From assembly GCA_019412865.1 (NCBI GenBank), contig DXOJ01000316.1, positions 1-13,513 on the forward strand: DNA of 13,513 bases, read 5' to 3'. The notes beneath the pieces are model-generated. The model was given only the letters and a program-made list of their open reading frames with translations, did no database searches and was not told the DNA's origin. The first letter of the stretch is position 1, and each line of letters opens with the position of its first letter. Shown here in pieces: positions 7,343 to 13,513 of this stretch. Made by a program: the position numbers and the translations under genes. Source of the DNA: Bacteroides sp. (GTDB lineage: Bacteria > Bacteroidota > Bacteroidia > Bacteroidales > Bacteroidaceae).

Positions 7343-8182
7343 TTATCTGTTTCTGAATTCCAATGGCGTCATTCCTACGTACCGCCTAAAATACTTACCA
7401 AAGAATGAGGCGCTGGGGAAGTTTAAAGAATAAGCTATTTCTTGGATAGTCATATTAGTGCCTTTCAGTTTCGCTTTGGCATCCATGATTACAATATAAG
7501 CAATGGTGTCCAATACACTTTTACCTGTCACTTGTCTCACGGTTGTGCTTAGATGCTGAAGCGAGATTCCCAGTTTGTCTGCGTAGAATTGTGCACGACG
7601 TTCATTCTTATAATTCTCGGTGATGGCTTGAATCAATTCCCGGCAGATTTCCTTTTTGCGATTCGAACTGCTGTTCTCACCCGGAAATTTATGATATATC
7701 AGTCGTATGCTTGTCAGGATAGTCTGAAGGGATAACTCAACCAATTCGGAATCCATTTCGAAGTTCTCATTGCAACTGGCCCGTGATAATAGAGCAAAAT
7801 AGTCTTTCAGATAACTGGCTACTTCTTCATTAAGAGGAACCACCGGTTGCTCTATCAGTTTGGGATATGCATTACCGATATTCTTCATCAGATTGATTCG
7901 TCCGGCACAATGGGCAGAGAAGCCGGCAAAGCAAAGACATACTTTTTCTGTTCTCTCCCGAAACTGGATGATTGTTCCCGGTAACAATGTTATCAGGTCA
8001 TTAGGACGAATTTCATAATCAAGCAGATTGATGGAGGCTTTCATCGAACCTTCGGTACAGATGGCAACAATACATGCCTGCAACCGGCACGATTGCTTAT
8101 AAATATTGAGAATGTCTTCCGTAACATTCGTCCATGCTAATACTTCGGTAGGCAAGTCTACCTGTGGAAAGTCCATTTTCAT
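7343..8182 (-). CDS. AraC-family transcriptional regulator
   Basis: A 279-residue regulator with an N-terminal cupin-like sensing domain (about 30-130) and a C-terminal pair of helix-turn-helix motifs (about 180-279), ending in the family signature FGKYFRRYVGMTPLEFR. The ATG at 8182 is preferred; ATG at 8176 is also possible. The longer reading from GTG at 8218 overlaps the predicted -7 box. The sensor half contains six cysteines in its first 96 residues (32, 37, 42, 82, 84, 92), with CLC at 82-84 and HC at 91-92. This may be chance, but it could give redox or metal sensing. It is convergent with copA and divergent from lipB, so either could be a target, as could its own promoter. Confidence 0.9.
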   Translation of the reverse strand: MKMDFPQVDLPTEVLAWTNVTEDILNIYKQSCRLQACIVAICTEGSMKASINLLDYEIRPNDLITLLPGTIIQFRERTEKVCLCFAGFSAHCAGRINLMKNIGNAYPKLIEQPVVPLNEEVASYLKDYFALLSRASCNENFEMDSELVELSLQTILTSIRLIYHKFPGENSSSNRKKEICRELIQAITENYKNERRAQFYADKLGISLQHLSTTVRQVTGKSVLDTIAYIVIMDAKAKLKGTNMTIQEIAYSLNFPSASFFGKYFRRYVGMTPLEFRNR

Positions 8183-8207
8183 AGTTGTGTTTGTTATATT
8201 AGGCCAA

Positions 8208-8215
8208 CAAATGTA
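8208..8215 (-). promoter_or_regulatory. -7 promoter box of the AraC-type gene
   Basis: The minus strand reads TACATTTG, a full TAnnTTTG match, 25 bases before the ATG at 8182. The GTG at 8218-8216 overlaps its edge and would lie upstream of the predicted transcript. Confidence 0.5.
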
Positions 8216-8235
8216 CACATTTTCTTTTTATTTCT

Positions 8236-8243
8236 TACCTTTG
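8236..8243 (+). promoter_or_regulatory. -7 promoter box of lipB
   Basis: TACCTTTG matches TAnnTTTG and ends 5 bases before the lipB ATG, which implies a leaderless or nearly leaderless mRNA. It lies back to back with the opposing box at 8208-8215, 20 bases away, so the two promoters share their upstream DNA. Confidence 0.55.
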
Positions 8244-8248
8244 TTTTC

Positions 8249-8932
8249 ATGAAAACAGTTTTTATTGATTGGAATTTTATCCCATATGCCGAAGCATGGC
8301 AACGGCAGACAGAATGGTTTGATGAGATTGTCCGGGCAAAAGTTCAGGGCGGGAGTTATGAAAATCGTGTCGTAATGTGCGAGCATCCCCATGTTTATAC
8401 ATTAGGGCGTAGCGGGAAAGAAAATAATATGCTGTTGAGTGGTGAACAGCTGAAAGCTATTGACGCTACTCTTTATCATATTGATCGGGGAGGGGATATT
8501 ACCTATCATGGCCCCGGACAACTGGTATGCTATCCGATACTGAATCTTGAAGAATTTCAGTTAGGATTGAAAGAATACGTCCATCTGTTGGAAGAAGCGG
8601 TGATTCGTGTATGTGCTTCTTATGGCATTGAAGCCGGACGTTTAGAGAAAGCAACAGGAGTGTGGCTGGAGGGTGATACGCCCCGTGCACGTAAGATTTG
8701 TGCTATCGGAGTGAGGAGCAGTCACTTTGTCACTATGCACGGACTGGCTTTGAATGTGAATACGGATTTGCGTTATTTCAGCTATATCCACCCTTGTGGG
8801 TTTATAGATAAAGGCGTCACTTCTCTTCGTCAGGAATTAAAGCACGATGTGCCGATGGACGAAGTGAAGCAACGTCTCGAAGATGAGCTTAGAAAACTAT
8901 TCCAACTCCCAGCTGCCAAGTGCGGTGCATAA
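8249..8932 (+). CDS. lipB: Octanoyl-(acyl carrier protein):protein N-octanoyltransferase LipB
   Basis: A 227-residue cytoplasmic enzyme that moves octanoate from acyl carrier protein to a lysine of lipoyl domains, the first step of endogenous lipoate synthesis. Visible motifs are R80-G-G-D-I-T-Y-H-G-P-G90, the catalytic-type K149 in KICAIGV, HGLALNVNTDL and the thioester cysteine C183 in PCGFIDKGVTSL. Family length and the start (MKTVFIDWNF) are as expected, and the next methionine is at residue 43, so the ATG at 8249 stands despite the very short leader. lipA is not in the window. Its last 44 bases overlap the end of the convergent PorV/PorQ-like gene. Confidence 0.96.
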   Translation: MKTVFIDWNFIPYAEAWQRQTEWFDEIVRAKVQGGSYENRVVMCEHPHVYTLGRSGKENNMLLSGEQLKAIDATLYHIDRGGDITYHGPGQLVCYPILNLEEFQLGLKEYVHLLEEAVIRVCASYGIEAGRLEKATGVWLEGDTPRARKICAIGVRSSHFVTMHGLALNVNTDLRYFSYIHPCGFIDKGVTSLRQELKHDVPMDEVKQRLEDELRKLFQLPAAKCGA

Positions 8933-9806
8933 AGCAATCCTTGTCAGCCAAGGCATAAGAGAAGTCTGCACGTATCGGCCAGAAGTTGATTCCGCAGCCT
9001 AAAGTGCCGTAGTTACCTATTCCTTTGTCTTTGTCTCCAAAATGGTATCCTGCACGGACAACACCATATTTCAGGAAATTATATTCGGCTCCTATACCGG
9101 CCTGTAAATGACGGATTTCAGAAGGAAGCAGGTAATTAAAGTCGAGCGCAACCTGCAAACGATTTTCTATACTGAATGGCAGGTCGATCGTACCTCCTAA
9201 GCCTAATCTGGCAGGTAACTTCTGTCCATCCAGTTTTTTGCCTAAGTTGGCAGCTTGGAAACCAATGCTCCAGGAAGCCATTTCGTCCAACAGAGCCATG
9301 CTGCGATAGTAAGTCGCACCGAAGTCCAGGCAAACACTATTCTTGGTGTCTGCACCTTCTGCGGCTTTGGCTTGCAGGTATCTGAACGTTAATGACATAG
9401 ATAGATTCTTGGCTACATTTCTGAAATAGGCAGCTTCCAGATCCCATATATGCGGACGGTAATCAAATACTTTGGGATCTTTGAAATGCCGGAAACCTAT
9501 AGCAAATCCATGTATGCCTTCCCTGCCGATCCGATAGAAAAGGGAGGCACTATGTAGCGCATAGTCTTTGTTGATATTGGCGTATGAATAACTCGCCCCC
9601 ATCACTTCCTGTGAGAAGGCGATGGTAGAAGCATTATGAAAGATAGCTGTACTACCGTTATCGGTGGTAGCTAATCCTGTACCTGCCATACCTGCCGATT
9701 GGGCGTCCGGAGTAAGTTCCAGAAAGTAGGCGTTTGCCATTTCTTGTGCTCCCAGCAAAGTAGGGAATAAGCACAAGATGAGAAGGAAATGTTTTACTCG
9801 TTTCAT
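8889..9806 (-). CDS. PorV/PorQ-like outer-membrane beta-barrel protein
   Basis: A 305-residue protein with a signal peptide (about 1-20, cleavage after LGA), then FLELTPDAQSAGMAGTGLA, the N-terminal signature of the PorV/PorQ family, which has a FadL-like barrel. The rest alternates hydrophobic and polar residues as in beta strands and ends in GVGIVF with the usual terminal Phe. PorV and PorQ serve the type IX secretion system in Porphyromonas and Flavobacterium. Gut Bacteroides generally lack that system, and no other component is present here, so the role is open. It is the third gene of an operon, 2 bases after the hydrolase stop, which suggests coupled translation. Its 3' end overlaps lipB on the other strand. 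Confidence 0.82.
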   Translation of the reverse strand: MKRVKHFLLILCLFPTLLGAQEMANAYFLELTPDAQSAGMAGTGLATTDNGSTAIFHNASTIAFSQEVMGASYSYANINKDYALHSASLFYRIGREGIHGFAIGFRHFKDPKVFDYRPHIWDLEAAYFRNVAKNLSMSLTFRYLQAKAAEGADTKNSVCLDFGATYYRSMALLDEMASWSIGFQAANLGKKLDGQKLPARLGLGGTIDLPFSIENRLQVALDFNYLLPSEIRHLQAGIGAEYNFLKYGVVRAGYHFGDKDKGIGNYGTLGCGINFWPIRADFSYALADKDCFMHRTWQLGVGIVF

Positions 9807-9808
9807 AA

Positions 9809-11365
9809 TCAGTTATTTTTAGAGTGAGACATCCGGACAACACGTATGCCTGTCCATGATTTATTGTTGTTTAGCATGTGATTGAGAGGTTCATCGCTGA
9901 CAACTACTTTTCCCAATGTAGAAGAAGCGTGTAGCAGGTGCAGTTTTCCCTCTTTATATGCTGCTATTCCCACATGAGCTATATCCAATCCGGACATTTT
10001 CGTTGTAATAGCAATAATATCTCCATTCATAATCCAAGGCAATCCGGCTTCCGGCAGTTCGCTTTTCGGCAACCAATGTACGACTTTTCCGGAGATTGCT
10101 TTTTCATATTCGGCCATTTGTCGTACATTTTCCGGCGAATCAGCCAATTTTTTATATTGCTTGGGATGGGTAGACATATACGAAAGAGAGATTTTCTGGG
10201 TATGTGCACTGTTTTTGGCAGTAATGTCGGTGAGGAATCCGTGGCGGATTCCGTTCTCTATCCATTCGGAAGTATAATGCAACCGGGAAGGATATCCGTT
10301 GATGATGCCGTCCCGATAACGTATTTTTTGCAGATTGTCGGCAAAGGAAGAACCGAGTGCCTGTGCCAACGTGTATTCTACGAAAGTGAGGCAATCTACG
10401 GCATCGGTCCGGATCACTAATGATTCTTCTCCGTCTTGATCTAATGTGTTAGCCACGTATTTAGTTCCCAGGTAAGATTTCCCGATTCGTAACATGGGTT
10501 CGGGATTTTCCGGGAATACAACGCCGTCGCGCAACCATTTCTCCAACTCCTGTGTCCATTGTTGCTTATATTTAAAATGATCCTGAAATCCCCAGCCATG
10601 TCCTCCGGTAGGATAAACATGGAGAGTTGCCGGAACCTTGTTTTTTTGTAAAGCGAGGTAATAGTTCACTCCGTGATAAGGTGCTACGGAAGGGTCGTCG
10701 GAGGTAAGAGCGATAAATGCTTGTGGAGTATCGGGCGTTACTTGCAATTCGGCAGAAAACTTCTGTATTTGTTCCATTGTTGGATTTTTGCCTAGCAATG
10801 CAGTTCTTGTATTTCCCCGGGTGACTTGCATCATCGTAACTACCGGATAAAGTAATATCTGAAAGTCCGGACGTGTTTCCGAATTGTAGTGAGTGGCGAG
10901 TGTAGCAGTTAAATGCCCTCCCGCAGAGGCTCCCATTAATCCTACCTTGTAAGGATCGACATTCCATTCTTTGGCATGTTGGCGTACCATGCGAATGGCT
11001 TGTTCGGCGTCTGATACGGGGACTTCCCAATGTCCGTTCGGCATCCGGTATTTTAATACCATATAGGTAATACCTTGTCCGCAGAACCAGGGAGCCATAT
11101 CATACCCTTCTCCATCCATACCCAGTCCACGATAACCGCCTCCGGGACACATGATAATAGCCATTCCATTCGGCTTTTCCGGATGGTAGACCGTCAGGGT
11201 GGGATGCGTGACATTCGTGACAAAATGAGGACGCGTTTCCTGCTCTTCTCCGGTTAGTCCACTGGAGTTGGGAGCACCGTCGGGCCACAAAGGTAGCTCG
11301 ACGGGCTGCTGCGCAAATGATATGGCAGTTACAAGTGATACTATAATGGATAATAGTCTCCTCAT
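9809..11365 (-). CDS. Exported esterase fused to a DUF1460 amidase-like domain
   Basis: A 518-residue protein with a signal peptide (about 1-18, cleavage after SFA) and two enzyme domains. The first (about 22-282) is an alpha/beta hydrolase of the BD-FAE/acetylxylan-esterase-like group: oxyanion P74-G-G-G-Y, nucleophile in G145-A-S147-A-G149, probable acid D223 or D224 in TSDDPS, and H256 in GGHGWGF. The second (about 285-518) matches DUF1460 (N-acetylmuramoyl-L-alanine amidase-like, NlpC/P60-type fold), with C325 in VDCLTFVE, RDGIINGYPSRLHY and H464 in DIAHVGIA. Both catalytic sets look intact. It would act in the periplasm or at the surface. It starts 6 bases after the OPT transporter stop. 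One idea is removal of acetyl groups from peptidoglycan followed by amide cleavage; the domains alone do not prove this substrate. Confidence 0.88.
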   Translation of the reverse strand: MRRLLSIIVSLVTAISFAQQPVELPLWPDGAPNSSGLTGEEQETRPHFVTNVTHPTLTVYHPEKPNGMAIIMCPGGGYRGLGMDGEGYDMAPWFCGQGITYMVLKYRMPNGHWEVPVSDAEQAIRMVRQHAKEWNVDPYKVGLMGASAGGHLTATLATHYNSETRPDFQILLYPVVTMMQVTRGNTRTALLGKNPTMEQIQKFSAELQVTPDTPQAFIALTSDDPSVAPYHGVNYYLALQKNKVPATLHVYPTGGHGWGFQDHFKYKQQWTQELEKWLRDGVVFPENPEPMLRIGKSYLGTKYVANTLDQDGEESLVIRTDAVDCLTFVEYTLAQALGSSFADNLQKIRYRDGIINGYPSRLHYTSEWIENGIRHGFLTDITAKNSAHTQKISLSYMSTHPKQYKKLADSPENVRQMAEYEKAISGKVVHWLPKSELPEAGLPWIMNGDIIAITTKMSGLDIAHVGIAAYKEGKLHLLHASSTLGKVVVSDEPLNHMLNNNKSWTGIRVVRMSHSKNN

Positions 11366-11371
11366 AATTAT

Positions 11372-13360
11372 TTATTTAACTTTCATTGAAGCCTTTATAA
11401 AGTAAAGAATCAGTAAGGCATACGCTCCTAATGCCAACACTTCTGACCAAGTATTGTTCAACCATGCCTCATTAACCAGATTGATTCCACCAAAGCGCAT
11501 CGCGGCACTGATTACTCCCATCAATGCACCTCCGGCAATGAAACCGGATGCCAGTAAAGTTCCTTTTTCACCTCTTTCCGTATTCAGAGATGCATCTTTG
11601 CTACGTGTTGTAACAAACCAATTCACTGCTCCACCCACTACCAACGGCACATTCAGTTCCAACGGAATAAACATACCCAATGCGAAAGCTAATGCAGGAA
11701 TTTTACAAAGAGTCAGAATAATAGCTAAGACAGCCCCAATACCATATAACAACCAGGGTGCACCTACACCACTCATCAGCGGTTCGATAACGGCCGCCAT
11801 CGCATTTGCTTGCGGAGCAGCCAGTGCGCCACTTGTAAATCCGTATGTCTTATTCAGGATAATCATTACACCGCCTACTGTTGCAGCCGATACGATTGTT
11901 CCCAAGAACTTCCATGTTTCCTGTTTGGCAGGCGTGCTTCCGAGCCAGTAACCAATCTTCAAGTCGGTGATAAAACCTCCTGCCATCGATAGTGCGGTAC
12001 ATACTACACCACCCATTACCAATGCGGCAACCATGCCCGAAGGACCTTTCAGTCCGACAGCTACCATCACTACGGAAGCCAAAATCAGTGTCATCAATGT
12101 CATTCCCGAAACCGGATTAGTACCAACAATCGCAATGGCATTAGCTGCTACTGTGGTGAACAGGAAAGAGATACCGGCAACCAGAACAATGGCTACCAAT
12201 GTATGCAACAGATTCCCTTGCATGACATCAAGGTAGAAGAATAATACGATTAAGATCAGTGTGATGATGGAACCGATGGCGATAATCTTCATGGAAAGAT
12301 CCCGTTGGGTACGGATAATGCTCTTCTCTACATTCCCTTTACCGCCCATCTCTTTGGCTGCCAGTCCGACAGCGCTCTTGATGATGCTCCAGGAACGGAT
12401 AATACCGATCACACCCGCCATAGCGATACCGCCGATACCGATGCTCTTGGCATAATATTTGAATATTTCTTCCGGACTCATCATACCTACGGTAGAGGTG
12501 ATTTCCGGATTCCATGCATTCAGTACACTGTCACCCCAGATAGCAGACATTCCCGGAATGATAATCCACCACACAGCCAATGAACCGGCACAAATGATGG
12601 AAGCATATTTCAGTCCGACGATATATCCCAAACCAAGCACGGCGGCACCGGTGTTTACCTTGAATACCAATTTTGCCTTTTCTGCCAGCATTTCTCCGGC
12701 ACTACAAACACGGGTGGTAAAGTTCTCGTTCCACCATCCGAATGTCGCTACGATGAAGTCATATAATCCGCCGATCATACCTGCCATCAATAACGGTTTA
12801 GCCTGGCTGCCGCCTTTTTCTCCGGAGATCAACACCTGTGTAGTGGCTGTTGCTTCCGGGAAAGGATATTTTCCATGCATGTCGCTGACGAAGTATTTAC
12901 GGAAAGGGATCAGGAATAGAATACCCAATACGCCACCCAATAAAGAGCTGATGAATACCTGCATGAAGGTAACCGTCATCTCGGGATATTTAGCTTGGAG
13001 AATATAAAGAGCGGGGAGGGTGAAGATTGCTCCGGCAACGATTACTCCGGAACAAGCTCCGATAGACTGGATAATCACATTTTCGCCCAACGCATTTTTT
13101 CTTTTGGCAGCTCCGGAAACTCCTACGGCAATGATCGCAATTGGAATAGCTGCTTCAAATACCTGTCCGACCTTCAACCCCAGATAGGCAGCGGCGGCCG
13201 AAAAAAGGATTGCCATGGCAATACCCCATGCTACTGACCAGATATTAACTTCCGGATGATTTTTAGAGGGACCCATCAACGGGTTGTACACTTCCCCGGG
13301 TTTCAACTCTCTGAACGCATTCTCGGGTAACCCGGTGAATTTGTCTTCTTCTTGTTTCAT
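11372..13360 (-). CDS. OPT-family oligopeptide transporter
   Basis: A 662-residue inner-membrane protein with about 15 hydrophobic segments, matching the prokaryotic branch of the OPT/YSL family. It starts with a polar segment (FTGLPENAFRELKPGEVYNPLMG) followed by the first helices with AAAAYLGLKVGQVFEAAIP. Other family-like stretches are GKYPFPEATATTQVL and VGTNPVSGMTLMT. Members import peptides or metal chelates by proton-coupled transport; specificity cannot be read from sequence. It is first in a three-gene operon with an exported hydrolase/amidase and an outer-membrane barrel, which favours peptides from cell-wall or protein breakdown. The ATG at 13360 lies about 40 bases below the predicted start site. 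Confidence 0.93.
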   Translation of the reverse strand: MKQEEDKFTGLPENAFRELKPGEVYNPLMGPSKNHPEVNIWSVAWGIAMAILFSAAAAYLGLKVGQVFEAAIPIAIIAVGVSGAAKRKNALGENVIIQSIGACSGVIVAGAIFTLPALYILQAKYPEMTVTFMQVFISSLLGGVLGILFLIPFRKYFVSDMHGKYPFPEATATTQVLISGEKGGSQAKPLLMAGMIGGLYDFIVATFGWWNENFTTRVCSAGEMLAEKAKLVFKVNTGAAVLGLGYIVGLKYASIICAGSLAVWWIIIPGMSAIWGDSVLNAWNPEITSTVGMMSPEEIFKYYAKSIGIGGIAMAGVIGIIRSWSIIKSAVGLAAKEMGGKGNVEKSIIRTQRDLSMKIIAIGSIITLILIVLFFYLDVMQGNLLHTLVAIVLVAGISFLFTTVAANAIAIVGTNPVSGMTLMTLILASVVMVAVGLKGPSGMVAALVMGGVVCTALSMAGGFITDLKIGYWLGSTPAKQETWKFLGTIVSAATVGGVMIILNKTYGFTSGALAAPQANAMAAVIEPLMSGVGAPWLLYGIGAVLAIILTLCKIPALAFALGMFIPLELNVPLVVGGAVNWFVTTRSKDASLNTERGEKGTLLASGFIAGGALMGVISAAMRFGGINLVNEAWLNNTWSEVLALGAYALLILYFIKASMKVK

Positions 13361-13403
13361 AGTTTTTATAATTTGCTAATGTGTTAATTTACATTTCCGT
13401 CCT

Positions 13404-13434
13404 CAAAGTAAACAAAAAAAAAGGAGAACCGAAA
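13404..13434 (-). promoter_or_regulatory. Promoter of the OPT operon
   Basis: The minus strand carries TTACTTTG (13411-13404), seven of eight matches to TAnnTTTG, and TTTC (13434-13431) with a 19-base spacer as a near -33 TTTG. The leader would be about 40 bases. The upstream element lies in the loop of the preceding gene's terminator. Confidence 0.4.
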
Positions 13435-13445
13435 GATTCTCCTTT
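13414..13445 (-). terminator. Rho-independent terminator of the right-edge gene
   Basis: On the minus strand AAAGGAGAA (13445-13437) pairs with TTCTCCTTT (13428-13420), a perfect 9-base stem with an 8-base loop, and the 3' arm runs into nine T residues (13422-13414). It lies about 20 bases after the stop codon of the right-edge gene. Confidence 0.85.
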
Positions 13446-13465
13446 ATGTAATAGTCTATTTTTTC

Positions 13466-13513
13466 CTACTTTGCATCTTTTGCCGTCATATCGCCCTCGA
13501 TATACAATCTTAC
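13466..13513 (-). CDS. C-terminal end of an unidentified gene
   Basis: On the minus strand the frame reads VRLYIEGDMTAKDAK and stops at TAG (13468-13466), about 20 bases before a strong terminator, as expected for a gene end. The upstream part lies outside the window. Fifteen residues are too few to name a family. One other minus-strand frame stays open but runs through the terminator. Confidence 0.5.
   Translation of the reverse strand, partial: VRLYIEGDMTAKDAK

Noticed and set aside
8183..8218. GTG start adding twelve residues to the AraC-type regulator
   Set aside because: It overlaps the predicted -7 box and would be upstream of the transcript; two ATG codons follow.
8939..8953. CCTTG/CAAGG stem just after the lipB stop as a terminator
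   Set aside because: Only five base pairs, no T run, and it lies within the coding part of the opposing gene.
11454..13237. Several long plus-strand open frames opposite the OPT gene
   Set aside because: They mirror the hydrophobic codons of a convincing OPT transporter and have no starts, signals or motifs of their own.
1..13513. Mobile elements, CRISPR arrays, toxin-antitoxin pairs, tRNA or rRNA genes
   Set aside because: No transposase or integrase-like protein, spaced repeats, small gene pair or RNA-gene pattern was seen on either strand.

Overview
The window looks like chromosomal DNA from an intestinal Bacteroides or close relative. Evidence: the gene families are typical of Bacteroidota (TonB-dependent receptor with an N-terminal carboxypeptidase-regulatory-like domain, PorV/PorQ-like barrel, DUF1460 amidase, HYC/CC/PP-style small Cys protein). 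Most starts lack a clear Shine-Dalgarno sequence, and many genes are preceded by the Bacteroidota sigma-factor -7 box TAnnTTTG. I see no insertion sequence, phage gene, CRISPR array, tRNA or rRNA, and no gene-free stretch above 300 bases.

Layout. The left edge (1-73) holds a divergent promoter and perhaps the first codons of a gene leaving the window. A small YecH-type metal-binding protein (161-394, minus) and a membrane-anchored metallophosphoesterase (469-1554, minus) follow. A divergent intergenic region then leads to a plus-strand copper/heavy-metal cluster: a Cys-rich exported small protein (1752-2150), a TonB-dependent receptor (2275-4497), a periplasmic HMA protein (4571-4894) and the Cu+-exporting ATPase CopA (4992-7202), closed by a strong terminator (about 7245-7296). 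An AraC-family regulator (7343-8182, minus) faces copA and is divergent from lipB (8249-8932, plus). The right third is a tight minus-strand operon: an OPT peptide transporter (11372-13360), an unusual esterase-DUF1460 amidase fusion (9809-11365) and a PorV/PorQ-like outer-membrane protein (8889-9806). The last of these overlaps the end of lipB by 44 bases. The right edge holds the C-terminus and terminator of another minus-strand gene.

How the genes may work together. In the metal cluster, CopA would move Cu+ from cytoplasm to periplasm. The HMA protein could buffer or relay it there. The Cys-rich protein is a candidate envelope metal binder, and the receptor would handle a metal or metal chelate at the outer membrane. 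The right-hand operon suggests envelope-peptide scavenging: an exported two-domain hydrolase with an esterase and a peptidoglycan-amidase-like half, next to a peptide transporter.

Most notable leads: (1) the Cys-rich protein heading the copper operon; (2) the esterase-amidase fusion coupled to an OPT transporter; (3) a 16-bp Crp/Fnr-like palindrome at the class II activator distance from the yecH promoter; (4) promoter boxes so close to the starts of lipB and the Cys-rich gene that their mRNAs should be nearly leaderless; (5) operator-like and hairpin elements inside the copper cluster.
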